From: Erwinia aphidicola
Lineage (GTDB): Bacteria; Pseudomonadota; Gammaproteobacteria; Enterobacterales; Enterobacteriaceae
DNA length: 64,000 nucleotides
Assembly (NCBI RefSeq): GCF_014773485.1
Contig: NZ_JACXBP010000003.1
Span: 434,001-498,000, forward strand
Direction: 5' to 3'
The notes beneath the pieces are model-generated. The model was not told the DNA's origin. It ran no database searches and saw only the letters and a program-made list of their open reading frames with translations. The number at the start of each line of letters is the position of its first letter. Positions within the stretch are counted from its first letter, which is position 1. Position numbers and translations under genes: made by a program. This document shows positions 21,906-32,592 of this stretch, one piece after another.

Positions 21906-21959
21906 GTAAAAACCTGAAATAGTTCCCCCCTCGCTGTCGATGCATCGTTACGATATAAC
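21906..21959 (+). promoter_or_regulatory. Putative amiA promoter with a CpxR-box-like element
   Basis: GTAAA (21906-21910), five bases, then GAAAT (21916-21920) is a partial CpxR box, and TATAAC (21954-21959) is a good -10 element. E. coli amiA is a CpxR target, which makes the weak box worth noting. The -35 is poor, as expected for an activated promoter. Confidence 0.35.
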
Positions 21960-21989
21960 AATAAGCACTTAATGCTTCAGGATCTTCTT

Positions 21990-23824
<1,835 letters not shown>

Positions 23825-23831
23825 ATGAAGC

Positions 23832-23857
23832 GGCCGGGCATCTCACCCGGCCTTTTT
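23832..23857 (+). terminator. Rho-independent terminator of hemF
   Basis: GGCCGGG (23832-23838) pairs with CCCGGCC (23846-23852), followed by T5. It lies in the short gap between convergent hemF and maeB and has a U-run only in the + direction. Confidence 0.85.
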
Positions 23858-23862
23858 GAGGA

Positions 23863-26142
23863 TCAGAGCGGGGCGGTTTGCGCCTCCACCACCGCCAGCG
23901 CCACCATATTCACGATGCGCCGCACCGAAGAGATCGGTGTCAGCACGTGGACCGGTTTGGCAATCCCCATCAGTACCGGGCCAACCGTCACGCCGTCGGA
24001 GCAGGAGACGCGCAGCAGGTTGTAGCTGATACGCGCCGCCTCTACGTTCGGCATAATCAGAATGTTGGCAGACCCTTTTAGCGGGCTGTCCGGCATCAGA
24101 TCCTGGCGAATACTCTCCACCAGCGCGGCGTCGCCGTGCATCTCCCCGTCGATTTCCAGATCTGGCGCACGCGCCTTCACCAGCGCCAGCGTGTCACGCA
24201 TCTTGCGGGCGGCGGGCGCATCGGAAGCGCCAAAGCTGGAGTGCGACAGCAGGGCAACTTTAGGCTCAATGCCGAAGCGGCGCACGGTTTCTGCCGCCAT
24301 CAGCGTCAGCTCGGCCAGCTGTTCCGGGGTCGGGTTTTCGTTGACGTAGGTATCGGCAATAAAAGTATTGCCGCTCGGCAGCTCCAGCGCATTCATCGCT
24401 CCGGCGACTTTCACATCCGCACGGAAGCCAAACAGCTTCTCCACAATGTCGTAATGCTGCTTGTAGTCGCCGACGGTGCCGCAGATCAGCGCGTCGGCTT
24501 CACCGCGATGAACCATAATCGCGCCAATCAGCGTCGGATTACCAATCACCGCCCGCTGCGCCTGCTGCGGTGAAACGCCGCGTCGCTTCATGATCTGGTA
24601 ATACTCGTTCCAGTACTCTTTGAAGCGCGGATCGGATTCGTTGTTCACCATCTCGAAGTCTTTGCCCGCCTCAATTTTCAGCCCCAGCTTCTGCAAGCGC
24701 ATCTCGATCACGCTTGGGCGACCAATCAGGATCGGTTTTGCCAGGCCGAGCGTCACCAGCTCCTGCGTGGCGTGCAGCACGCGCGCCTCCTCCCCTTCGG
24801 CCAGCACCACCCGCTTCGGATCCTTACGCGCCTGCGAGAACACCGGTTTCATAAACAGGTTGGTTTTATAGACGAACTCCATCAGCTTTTCGCGATAGGC
24901 ATCGAAGTCGGCAATCGGCCTGCGCGCCACGCCGGACTCCATCGCCGCTTTCGCTACCGCCGGGGCGATCTGCACAATCAGACGCGGGTCAAACGGTTTG
25001 GGGATCAGGTACTCCGGGCCAAACGACAGCTCCTGATCGCCGTAGGCCGAGGCAACCACGTCGCTCTGCTCCGCCAGCGCCAGTTCGGCAATAGCGTGCA
25101 CCGCCGCCAGCTTCATCTCCTCGTTAATTGCCGTCGCACCCACGTCGAGCGCCCCGCGGAAGATAAACGGGAAGCACAGCACGTTATTCACCTGATTGGG
25201 GAAGTCCGAGCGGCCGGTGCAGATAATGGCATCCGGGCGCACCTCTTTCGCCAGCGGCGGCAGGATCTCCGGCTCCGGGTTGGCCAGCGCGAGGATCAGC
25301 GGGTCACGCGCCATCCGTTTTACCATCTCCTGAGTCATCACTTTTGGCCCGGAGCAGCCGAGGAAGATATCGGCATCAGCAATCACCTCGAGCAGGCTGC
25401 GCTTGCCGCTGTCGGCTACCGCATAGGCTGCCTTGGTCTGTTCCATGTTGGCGTCACGGCCCTGGTAGATCACCCCTTTCGAATCGCACACCACGATGTT
25501 GTGCTTCTGCATACCCAGCGCCACCAGCAGGTTAAGGCAGGCAATGGCAGAAGCGCCGGCGCCGGAGACCACCAGCCGCACGTCGGAGATGTTTTTCTTC
25601 ACCACGCGCAGCCCGTTGAGCACCGCGGCGGTACAGATGATCGCCGTGCCGTGCTGATCGTCGTGGAACACCGGGATATTCATGCGCTCGCGCAGTTTCT
25701 TTTCGATGTAGAAGCACTCTGGCGCTTTGATATCCTCCAGATTAATACCGCCAAAAGTCGGCTCCAGCGCCGCCACCACGTCGATCAGCCTGTCGGGATC
25801 CAGCTCGTCCACTTCGATATCAAACACGTCGATCCCGGCGAATTTCTTAAACAGTACGCCCTTCCCCTCCATCACCGGCTTACTCGCCAGCGCGCCGATA
25901 TTGCCCAGCCCGAGCACTGCCGTACCGTTGGAGATCACCGCCACCAGGTTGGCACGGGCGGTGTATTTATCCGCCGCCAGCGGATCGGCGGCAATCTCCA
26001 GGCAAGGCGCAGCCACGCCAGGGGAGTAGGCCAGCGCCAGATCGCGCTGGGTGGCGAGCGGCTTAGTCGGGGAAACCTGAATTTTTCCCGGGACCGGGAA
26101 CTGATGAAAATCGAGCGCACTCTGTTTTAACTGATCGTCCAT
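23863..26142 (-). CDS. maeB: NADP-dependent malic enzyme MaeB
   Basis: Oxidative decarboxylation of malate to pyruvate with NADP+. The ATG at 26142 ([21 protein letters not shown]) gives 759 residues, equal to E. coli; the open frame extends 33 codons further with no support. The malic enzyme domain covers about 1-430 ([30 protein letters not shown], the [16 protein letters not shown] nucleotide loop). The C-terminal half is a phosphotransacetylase-like domain, probably regulatory through acetyl-CoA. E. coli has eut genes between hemF and maeB; here they adjoin directly. Confidence 0.97.
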   Translation of the reverse strand: MDDQLKQSALDFHQFPVPGKIQVSPTKPLATQRDLALAYSPGVAAPCLEIAADPLAADKYTARANLVAVISNGTAVLGLGNIGALASKPVMEGKGVLFKKFAGIDVFDIEVDELDPDRLIDVVAALEPTFGGINLEDIKAPECFYIEKKLRERMNIPVFHDDQHGTAIICTAAVLNGLRVVKKNISDVRLVVSGAGASAIACLNLLVALGMQKHNIVVCDSKGVIYQGRDANMEQTKAAYAVADSGKRSLLEVIADADIFLGCSGPKVMTQEMVKRMARDPLILALANPEPEILPPLAKEVRPDAIICTGRSDFPNQVNNVLCFPFIFRGALDVGATAINEEMKLAAVHAIAELALAEQSDVVASAYGDQELSFGPEYLIPKPFDPRLIVQIAPAVAKAAMESGVARRPIADFDAYREKLMEFVYKTNLFMKPVFSQARKDPKRVVLAEGEEARVLHATQELVTLGLAKPILIGRPSVIEMRLQKLGLKIEAGKDFEMVNNESDPRFKEYWNEYYQIMKRRGVSPQQAQRAVIGNPTLIGAIMVHRGEADALICGTVGDYKQHYDIVEKLFGFRADVKVAGAMNALELPSGNTFIADTYVNENPTPEQLAELTLMAAETVRRFGIEPKVALLSHSSFGASDAPAARKMRDTLALVKARAPDLEIDGEMHGDAALVESIRQDLMPDSPLKGSANILIMPNVEAARISYNLLRVSCSDGVTVGPVLMGIAKPVHVLTPISSVRRIVNMVALAVVEAQTAPL

Positions 26143-26246
26143 TCGCAGGATCCTTTTCTTTTCTGAGGGTACAAACATCCCAGTATAGAAGGGGCGGACG
26201 GGGGAAAAACTTGAGGGAGTGCATAGAATTGGCAATCGCATGATAA

Positions 26247-26299
26247 GGGCCGATCGAAAAAGAGGATCGCCCCCTACAGTAGGGCTGACCCTCTTTTTC
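26247..26299. terminator. Two-way terminator and palindrome between the SorC-type regulator and maeB
   Basis: GAAAAAGAGG (26256-26265) is complementary to CCTCTTTTTC (26290-26299), with a smaller CCCTA-CAG-TAGGG hairpin inside. It lies downstream of the regulator gene and upstream of maeB, and has T-rich arms on both strands. The left part, starting GGGCCGATCGAAAA, strongly resembles the palindrome at 61766-61791 read from the other strand. Confidence 0.6.
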
Positions 26300-26316
26300 G
26301 CTCAGCCCGCGAAACA

Positions 26317-27279
26317 TTATTTGGTCATATTCAATAACGTACGGATATTCTGTGCGGAAGTGGCAATAATATCGATCGCGCCAGTGCGCAATGCACCGAG
26401 AATCGCCATCGCTTTGGTGTTTTCGGAGGCGATGGCAATCACGCAGGGAATTTTACGCAGTTCATCAATGCTCAGGCCAATCACCCGATCGTTCATTACC
26501 GTATCCACATGCTGACCGTGCGCGTTGAAGAAGTCATAACCAGCGATGTCGCCGATCACGCCCTGATTAAGGCTGGCATCAATGATCTCATGCGGGGTGA
26601 ACCAGCCGAGCTTTACCATATAGCTATTTTCGTTCATATCGCCGATACCGACCAGTGCCACATCCGCTTTACGGGCGCGGTCCAGCGTCTCTTTAATGGT
26701 GCCGTTCTGCATAAAAGCCGCTTTCAACGCCCGGTTTTCCACATAGGCCGGGGCGTAAAGCGTTTCGCTGATCCCGCCAAATTTTTTCGCCAGGCGGCGG
26801 CTAATATGGTCGGCGTTAATGGCATCACCGGGACGGTGGGTGCCGCCAATGCCGCTGATAAAGTGGCAGCTGCGGGTGGGAACGCTGCCAGGGTGGTCCG
26901 CCACCGCCGCGATATTGCGCCCCTGCCCGACCGCCACCACCGCGTTATCTTTTAGCGACTGCGAGAGATGCATCGCCACCAGGGCTGCCACCTGACGGCG
27001 CTGCTCTTCTTCATCCTGATGGTCGAGGGCGATCAGCGCCCGCTGCAGCGGGAAGCGCTCCAGCAGCTGCTGCTCCAGCCGGGTACTGAACACCGGGTGA
27101 TAACGCACGTTAATCTCAACGATGCCCTCTTCTTTCGCCCGCTTGAGCAGGCGCCCCACTTTAATACGGGAGATACCAAATTTACGCGCAATCTCTTCTT
27201 GGGTGATTTCATCCTGATAATATGCAACGGCAATTTCCGTCAGCAGTTCAGTGTCCTGAGATAGCGTGTTTTTTTCCAT
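26317..27279 (-). CDS. SorC-family sugar-binding transcriptional regulator
   Basis: 320 residues. The N-terminal helix-turn-helix (about 15-55) reads ITQEEIARKFGISRIKVGRLLKRAKEEGIVEI, and the C-terminal SorC/DeoR-type sugar-phosphate domain has HFISGIGGTHRP, GGISETLYAPAYVENRALKAAF, VALVGIGDMNENS and DIAGYDFFNAHGQ. Such regulators bind phosphorylated sugars. Last gene of the polyol cluster, 116 bp downstream of dhaL with its own possible promoter; the likely operators are the palindromes in the divergent region at 32341-32436. Confidence 0.85.
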   Translation of the reverse strand: MEKNTLSQDTELLTEIAVAYYQDEITQEEIARKFGISRIKVGRLLKRAKEEGIVEINVRYHPVFSTRLEQQLLERFPLQRALIALDHQDEEEQRRQVAALVAMHLSQSLKDNAVVAVGQGRNIAAVADHPGSVPTRSCHFISGIGGTHRPGDAINADHISRRLAKKFGGISETLYAPAYVENRALKAAFMQNGTIKETLDRARKADVALVGIGDMNENSYMVKLGWFTPHEIIDASLNQGVIGDIAGYDFFNAHGQHVDTVMNDRVIGLSIDELRKIPCVIAIASENTKAMAILGALRTGAIDIIATSAQNIRTLLNMTK

Positions 27280-27395
27280 CCGGGCAGTCGTCTCTCTTGT
27301 CGGTTTGAGGTGCTGGCGCGGAAGAACTCACCGCGCCTCAGGCAACAATTTACACCATTTTTTACTTTGACCGGGCGGATTTCTCTCTCGTCAAA

Positions 27396-28040
27396 TTAGG
27401 CTGTTTCCGTACTTAAGGAACGCTCGACGCAATCTGCCATCTGCGTCAACAGCAGACAGCAGGAGACTGCGCCAGCATCCAGCACGCCGCGAGAGCGTTC
27501 ACCAAGACGGCTGGCGCGGCCGATTTTCGCCACCAGATCTTTGGTTGAGTCTCGCCCTTTAACCGCCGCCTGCGTCAGCGCGGCTAACATGGCAGGATAA
27601 CCGTTTGCCGCCGTCGCCTCTGCCGCTTCCACCGCCGGGATCAGCGTATCCATCAGGCATTTGTCGCCAACGCCCGCCTCACTGATATCCTGCAGCTCGC
27701 TAAGCCCAGCCCGCAGCATGGCGGCAAACTCGGGGGCGCTCAGCGCGGACTTGTCGCGGATGCTGTCGGCCATTCCCATAAACAGGCTACCGTATAACGG
27801 CCCCATCGATCCGCCGATCCCCTCCATCAGCGCATCTGAAAGCTTGTCGAACGCCTGCGCCAGCGAATGCTGTGGCGAGAGTTTCTCCCCACACTGAGTG
27901 AATCCCTTAGCCATATTGATGCCGTGATCGCCATCGCCGATAGCCCCGTCAATCTCGCTCAGGTAATCACGATTTTGCCGAATAACGCTAACCAGATCGT
28001 TCACGAGGATGTCGCCGTGCTGCGTCGAAAATTGTGTCAT
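27396..28040 (-). CDS. dhaL: Dihydroxyacetone/tetrulose kinase, DhaL-type nucleotide-binding subunit
   Basis: 214 residues, all-helical DhaL fold. The Mg/nucleotide loop is DGAIGDGDHGINMAKG (three acidic positions), followed by GGSMGPLYGSLFMG, the GDKCLMDTLIPAVEA segment and RASRLGERSRGVLDAGA. In E. coli DhaL holds ADP that is rephosphorylated by DhaM; no dhaM lies in this window. It starts 4 bp after dhaK, so the two form one complex. The neighbours suggest a four-carbon ketose (erythrulose) rather than dihydroxyacetone as substrate, as in the LerK/DerK kinases; this is an inference. Confidence 0.82.
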   Translation of the reverse strand: MTQFSTQHGDILVNDLVSVIRQNRDYLSEIDGAIGDGDHGINMAKGFTQCGEKLSPQHSLAQAFDKLSDALMEGIGGSMGPLYGSLFMGMADSIRDKSALSAPEFAAMLRAGLSELQDISEAGVGDKCLMDTLIPAVEAAEATAANGYPAMLAALTQAAVKGRDSTKDLVAKIGRASRLGERSRGVLDAGAVSCCLLLTQMADCVERSLSTETA

Positions 28041-28044
28041 GATC

Positions 28045-29046
28045 TCACTCCATGTGGGTTAAACCCGGCGCCTGCGTTGGCAGGTCCACCAGTTTCTTCA
28101 GTTCATCGTCCAGCGTCATCACTGTTAGCGTCACGCCCATCATCTCCAGCGAGGTAAAGTAGTTACCGACTAGCGCCCGGTGGACCCGAATACCTTTTTC
28201 CGTCAGCAGCCTCTCTACTTCGGCGTAATAAATATAGAGTTCCATTACCGGCGTGGCCCCAAGACCGGACGCCAGCACCACCACCTCCGGATGTGGGCCG
28301 CTTACAGGCTCCTCCAGCACAAAGTTCAGCATGGTGGCCGCGATCTCACGTGCGCTCTGAGTCGGAACCACTTCGATCCCAGGTTCACCGTGATGGCCGA
28401 TGCCAATCTCCATCGTGCCCGGCTCAATATGGAAATTCGGTTTACCCACTGCAGGAATCGTGCAGGAACTCAAACCGACGCCGATGGAACGACAGTTATC
28501 GATCGCCTTTTGCGCTACGCCGATCACGCCATCGAGGTCATATCCCAGAGCCGCCGCCGCCGCCCCGACTTTCCACATCAGAATTTCGCCCGCTACGCCG
28601 CGACGTCGTGCTTTTTCACTGGCCGGAGCGGAGGCGACATCATCGTTCGCCACCACGGTTTTTACCTCAATGCCCGCAGCGGTCGCTTTTTTGATTGCCA
28701 TTTTGACGTTCATATTATCGCCCGCGTAGTTACCGTACAGACAGGCGACACCCGCACCGCCGTCCGCCGCTTTGCACGCGTCGAGGAAAGCACCTGCCGT
28801 TGGCGAGGAGAACACTTCACCAATCGCCACGGCATCGAGCATGTTCTCTCCCATATAGCCGAGGAATGCGGGTTCATGCCCGGAACCTCCGCCGGTGATT
28901 ACCCCGACTTTCCCCTTGATGGGGGCCTGCGGGCGCTTCAGTACGCGCGGATTTTCAGTCGCCTGATACACCGCTGGATGCGCTTTCAGATAGCCCTGGA
29001 TGGCATCCTCTACAACATAATCGGGGTCGTTAATAATGCGATTCAT
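28045..29046 (-). CDS. dhaK: Dihydroxyacetone/tetrulose kinase, DhaK-type substrate-binding subunit
   Basis: 333 residues from the ATG at 29046 (SD AGGAG); a GTG two codons upstream is possible. The GGGSGHEPAFLGYMG loop and His219 in GIGHHGEPG, which in the family binds the ketose carbonyl covalently, are present, so the subunit looks active. Also YGNYAGDNMN and NDDVASAP. It pairs with DhaL in the next gene; family members act on dihydroxyacetone or, in LerK/DerK, on erythrulose. No DhaM partner is visible. Confidence 0.85.
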   Translation of the reverse strand: MNRIINDPDYVVEDAIQGYLKAHPAVYQATENPRVLKRPQAPIKGKVGVITGGGSGHEPAFLGYMGENMLDAVAIGEVFSSPTAGAFLDACKAADGGAGVACLYGNYAGDNMNVKMAIKKATAAGIEVKTVVANDDVASAPASEKARRRGVAGEILMWKVGAAAAALGYDLDGVIGVAQKAIDNCRSIGVGLSSCTIPAVGKPNFHIEPGTMEIGIGHHGEPGIEVVPTQSAREIAATMLNFVLEEPVSGPHPEVVVLASGLGATPVMELYIYYAEVERLLTEKGIRVHRALVGNYFTSLEMMGVTLTVMTLDDELKKLVDLPTQAPGLTHME

Positions 29047-29080
29047 TGTCACTCCTTATTATTGATGCGCCTGTGGCACC

Positions 29081-29827
29081 TCAGCAGATGGTGAAACCAC
29101 CGTCGACCACCACATTGGCGCCGTTCATCATTGCCGCTCCAGGGCTGGCAAGGAACAGTGCGGTAGCGGCAATGTGCGCTGGCTCAGCAAAGCGACGCAG
29201 CGGGATCTGTTTTTTGTGGGCTTCCCCGGCTTCGCCTGCCCAGGCTTTCGCGCCCAGCTCGGTCAGCACCACGGTCGGAGAGATGGCGTTGACGTTGATA
29301 TTGTGCGGTCCCCACTCCAGCGCCAGCACCTGGGTTAACCCCACCACCGCCGCTTTACTGGCGCAGTAGGCAATGTGCTGCGGCAGCGCTACCACGCTTG
29401 CCTGCGAGGCCATATTGATAATGTTGCCGCTTTGCTGACGCAGGAAATACTGCCCCGCCGCCTGACACACTAAAAACGTGCCTTTAAGATTGATATCCAG
29501 CGTTCGGTCCCAGTCTGCTTCACTGAGCGCTTCCGCCGGCCCAAGCAGCGCCACGCCGGCACAGTTGACGGCAATATCCAGCGCACCAAAGTGGCTAATC
29601 ACCTCTGCCACCGCCGCGTTAACCGCCGTGGGTACAGTCACATCCAACGCTATACCCAGCGCGTGTTCAGCGTTTAATGCGGCGGCAATGTGCCCCACAC
29701 GGTCGTCACGATCCAGCAGCGCCACTCGCGCTCCCTGCTGCAAAAATTCCTGGGCGATGGCATAACCAATGCCTGCCGCACCACCGGTAATTAGCGCAAC
29801 TTTGCCGTCTAATGGCAGTTTCATCAT
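29081..29827 (-). CDS. Short-chain dehydrogenase/reductase, probable polyol dehydrogenase (GolD/DthD-like)
   Basis: 248 residues, classical SDR. Nucleotide loop TGGAAGIG near the N-terminus with an acidic residue after the second strand (LLDRDD), which favours NAD. NCAG motif, catalytic Ser region NMASQASVV, and the Tyr-Lys pair YCASK. The C-terminal part SPTVVLTELGAKAW...PLRRFAEPAHIAATALFLAS...VVVDGGFT resembles the GolD/DthD polyol dehydrogenases. It overlaps the upstream transporter stop by 4 bp (ATGA). A likely reaction is oxidation of a tetritol such as D-threitol to erythrulose; this is inferred. Confidence 0.75.
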   Translation of the reverse strand: MMKLPLDGKVALITGGAAGIGYAIAQEFLQQGARVALLDRDDRVGHIAAALNAEHALGIALDVTVPTAVNAAVAEVISHFGALDIAVNCAGVALLGPAEALSEADWDRTLDINLKGTFLVCQAAGQYFLRQQSGNIINMASQASVVALPQHIAYCASKAAVVGLTQVLALEWGPHNINVNAISPTVVLTELGAKAWAGEAGEAHKKQIPLRRFAEPAHIAATALFLASPGAAMMNGANVVVDGGFTIC

Positions 29828-31098
29828 GAAGCTCCTTTTTGTTTAATCAGCGGGCCGGAGGCCGAAGGTACCGGGTGCGATGAACCCGCAGGCAGCGTGA
29901 CGAACTTCATCAGCAGCGCCGCCACCAGATAGAGACCGGTGTAAATCCAGATCACCCCGGTAGCGCCGAGCGAACCGATAAACAGCCCGACCACCGCCGG
30001 GCCGACAAAGGTACTCAGCCCTGCGCCCAGATTGAGAATCGACATCGCGGCACCTTTATTTTCAGGTGCCAGGGTGGGCATCAGGGCTGACAAGGGCACA
30101 AATGCCGCCAGGCAGGCGCCGAACAGCCCGGCCATAGTGACGGTAGCCCAGTAGTTGGGGCCAATCCACTGCGGCATATAGAAGAACAACAGGGTAGTCA
30201 TCGCGCAGCCGATGCAGCCAAACCACATCACCACGTTGCGCCAGCCTAAACCGTCACTGACAATGCCGAACAGCAGGTTGAAGATGATATTGACGCCCCA
30301 CAGCGCGGCGTACATGTGCAGCCAGTCGGTGCGGGTAAAGCCCAGGTCCATCATGTAGGTCGGCATAAACACCACGAAGCCATACGCCGCCGAGGTATTG
30401 ATAGTGCGCACGATACCGCCAAGGCCAATCTTCGGATTTTCAAAGGCAATGGTGATGCCCTTCAATACATATGCCAGCGACGGTTTCTCGCGTTTTTCCT
30501 CTACCGTCTCACCGCCGCGGTTGAGGAACAGGGCGATCATCGCACCGAGCATGACAAAAATCAGTGCACTCCATAGCGTGTGGATCTCCCCGAGCCAGGG
30601 CAAGGCAATGCTGGAGTAAAGCACCCCGAGCACGCTCAGGCCGCCGCTGTAGACAAACCAGAAGATGCCCACCGCCGAGCCGAGGCGCTCTTTCGGTGCC
30701 TCATACGCGACCCACACCAGAAAACCGTAGGCAAACAGCGGATAACCCAGGCCACGCAACGCGTAAGTCGGGATCATGGTTGCCAGATGATGGCTGGGCA
30801 GACCGAAAGTGAGGAACAGCACAGAGCCGATCATAAACATCACCAGCCCGGCCAGCATCACCCGCCTGGCGGTGAAGATCTCTGCCAGCACGCCAGAGAA
30901 CCACGCGGCAATCGCGGCGGCAAAACCGTAAACGCTAAACAGCAGCGCAGACTGCTGAACGGTCATGCCATTCTCAATCAGATAAGGCGACAGCCAGCCC
31001 TGCTCCAGCCCCTCACCCATCATAAAGATCAGTACCCCGGCATAGCCCAACAGCAGCTTCGGCGACAGGCCAATGCGGTCAATCATTCGTTGCAACAT
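29824..31098 (-). CDS. MFS polyol transporter (RbtT/DalT/CsbX-like)
   Basis: 424 residues from the ATG at 31098, preceded by a purine-rich CCAGGGGG; the longer open frame would overlap the zinc dehydrogenase gene. About 12 hydrophobic helices. Sequence features agree with the ribitol/arabitol porter family as remembered: GYAGVLIFMMGEGLEQGWLS, LFSVYGFAAAIAAWFSGVLAE, ALRGLGYPLFAYGF, TLWSALIFV and PENKGAAMSILNLGAGLS. This supports proton-linked polyol uptake. It lies between the two dehydrogenase genes of the cluster. Confidence 0.82.
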   Translation of the reverse strand: MLQRMIDRIGLSPKLLLGYAGVLIFMMGEGLEQGWLSPYLIENGMTVQQSALLFSVYGFAAAIAAWFSGVLAEIFTARRVMLAGLVMFMIGSVLFLTFGLPSHHLATMIPTYALRGLGYPLFAYGFLVWVAYEAPKERLGSAVGIFWFVYSGGLSVLGVLYSSIALPWLGEIHTLWSALIFVMLGAMIALFLNRGGETVEEKREKPSLAYVLKGITIAFENPKIGLGGIVRTINTSAAYGFVVFMPTYMMDLGFTRTDWLHMYAALWGVNIIFNLLFGIVSDGLGWRNVVMWFGCIGCAMTTLLFFYMPQWIGPNYWATVTMAGLFGACLAAFVPLSALMPTLAPENKGAAMSILNLGAGLSTFVGPAVVGLFIGSLGATGVIWIYTGLYLVAALLMKFVTLPAGSSHPVPSASGPLIKQKGAS

Positions 31099-31168
31099 AC
31101 AACCCCCTGGAAAAAATGTCAGGAAGTGCGCCCGGATTAAGCGGGACGACCGCACCGTGAGATTTGGT

Positions 31169-32281
31169 TTAAAGATTGGGATTGAGCACCACTTTGATGG
31201 AATCAACACCGCGCTTCATCAGGTCAAATCCTTCAGCAAAACGTTCAAGCGGCAAGGTGTGTGTCACCACGCCACGGGTCGGCAGCGATCCGTCACGAAT
31301 GCCCTCAATGACCAGCGGGTAACAGTAAGGACCAAGGTGGGAACCGAGCACGTCAAGCTCTTTGCGATCGCTGATAATGCTCCAGTCGATACTGACCGGA
31401 TCTTTGAATACCGAGAATTCGACGAACGTGCCGAGCTTGCGGATCATCGCCAGCCCCTGCTCAACAGATTTTCCTGCACCGGTCGCTTCGATATAGATGT
31501 CGCAGCCGTATCCTTCAGTCATCTCCTTAACGATTTTCTCCGCGTCCTGACGCGCGGGGTTAATGACCATATCGGCGCCGAAGCGCTTTGCCAGTTCCAG
31601 ACGGTCGTCAGAAAGGTCCAGCACCACCAGTTTCGCCGGGCCGGATTTCTTGATTGCCCCGATCATTCCCAGGCCCAGCGTCCCCGCTCCTGCCAGCACC
31701 ACCACATCGCCCAGCTTGATGTTGGCACGCTGCACGGCGTGGAACGAACAGGCGTAAGGCTCAATCAGAATGGCATCTTCAATTGGCAGCTCAGCGGGCA
31801 CGTGGTAGTTGATCGCCTCTTTGGTGAACTTCATATACTGCGCCATACCGCCATTGACGTTGTTCTGGAAACCGTACAGATCGTGTTTTTCACACATCCA
31901 GTACTGACCGCGATTGCAGAAACGGCAGCCCCAGCACGGCACAATCTGCTCGGAGATCACCCTATCGCCTAGCGCAAACTGTTCAACATCGTCGGCCAGC
32001 GCCACGACATGACCAATAAATTCATGGCCGGGGATCATTGGCGCCTTAATATAGGCAGGCTGCTTGTCATCGCCCCAGAAGCTCGGCGCGCCCTCCCAGG
32101 CTTTGACATCGCCTGCGCATATCCCGCAAGCCTCAACCTTCACCAGAATTTCGCCCGGGCCAATGGACGGCACCTCCACTTCCTGCAGGCGGTAGTCTCC
32201 GGGCGCAAATGCCACAACAGCCTTCATCCGTGACGGAATTCCCTCTTTACGGCGGTTCTGCACTTCACACTGCTGGCACAT
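31169..32281 (-). CDS. Zinc-dependent polyol dehydrogenase, EltD-like (erythritol/L-threitol)
   Basis: 370 residues if it starts at ATG 32281, which has SD GAGGAG at ideal spacing; ATG 32287 is too close to that SD, and the conventional family start would be 32227 (MKAVVAFAPG). Zinc medium-chain dehydrogenase: catalytic zinc region CGICAGDVK and GHE, structural zinc Cys set in PCWGCRFCNRGQYWMC, Rossmann loop GAGTLGLGMIGA. SEQIVPCW, HDLYGF and DWSIISDRKELDVLGSHLGPYC agree with Mycobacterium EltD as remembered. First gene of the leftward operon. Predicted to oxidise erythritol or L-threitol to L-erythrulose. Confidence 0.75.
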   Translation of the reverse strand: MCQQCEVQNRRKEGIPSRMKAVVAFAPGDYRLQEVEVPSIGPGEILVKVEACGICAGDVKAWEGAPSFWGDDKQPAYIKAPMIPGHEFIGHVVALADDVEQFALGDRVISEQIVPCWGCRFCNRGQYWMCEKHDLYGFQNNVNGGMAQYMKFTKEAINYHVPAELPIEDAILIEPYACSFHAVQRANIKLGDVVVLAGAGTLGLGMIGAIKKSGPAKLVVLDLSDDRLELAKRFGADMVINPARQDAEKIVKEMTEGYGCDIYIEATGAGKSVEQGLAMIRKLGTFVEFSVFKDPVSIDWSIISDRKELDVLGSHLGPYCYPLVIEGIRDGSLPTRGVVTHTLPLERFAEGFDLMKRGVDSIKVVLNPNL

Positions 32282-32340
32282 AATCATCTCCTCAACTTTT
32301 GATCATTTACACATCCAAGTAACAATTGAACAGTACGCAG

Positions 32341-32436
32341 GGCTTATGGATAAGCCAACCGGAGAGAGCTTAAATTGTGATTTGGTGCATAAAACGCGTA
32401 ATTAGTGGGTTAACACTCGTTTTCAGATCCTGAAAA
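32341..32436. promoter_or_regulatory. Two palindromes in the divergent control region of the polyol cluster
   Basis: GGCTTAT-GG-ATAAGCC (32341-32356) and TTTTCAG-ATC-CTGAAAA (32420-32436) are both perfect. The ~310-bp gap between the dehydrogenase gene and the rpiB-like gene also holds three TGTGA half-sites (32376, 32437, 32461) that could belong to CRP sites, and repeated TGAACA (32327, 32463, 32501). These are candidate operators for the SorC-type regulator; no site is proven. Confidence 0.45.
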
Positions 32437-32499
32437 TGTGACAAGACCCTATTTTATTTTTGTGAACAGCCAGAAAACTAATAATCAAATGAACTTCTA

Positions 32500-32528
32500 T
32501 TGAACATTTGTTTTATTGCGATTAGGGT
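32500..32528 (+). promoter_or_regulatory. Possible promoter of the rpiB-like gene
   Basis: TTGAAC (32500-32505), 17 nt, then TAGGGT (32523-32528) would give a leader of about 57 nt before the rpiB-like ATG. The -35 is good and the -10 weak. Confidence 0.3.
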
Positions 32529-32592
32529 ACTTCTGTGCCGGTGCGATCCCAGGGATCGCGCCGCTTCCGTCACGTTATTTTGGAGATCTGCT

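Noticed and set aside
24772..26130. Long + strand open frame (452 codons) opposite maeB
   Set aside because: It is the complement of a highly conserved gene in GC-rich DNA; its product is His/Arg/Gln-rich with no domain, and it has no own SD.
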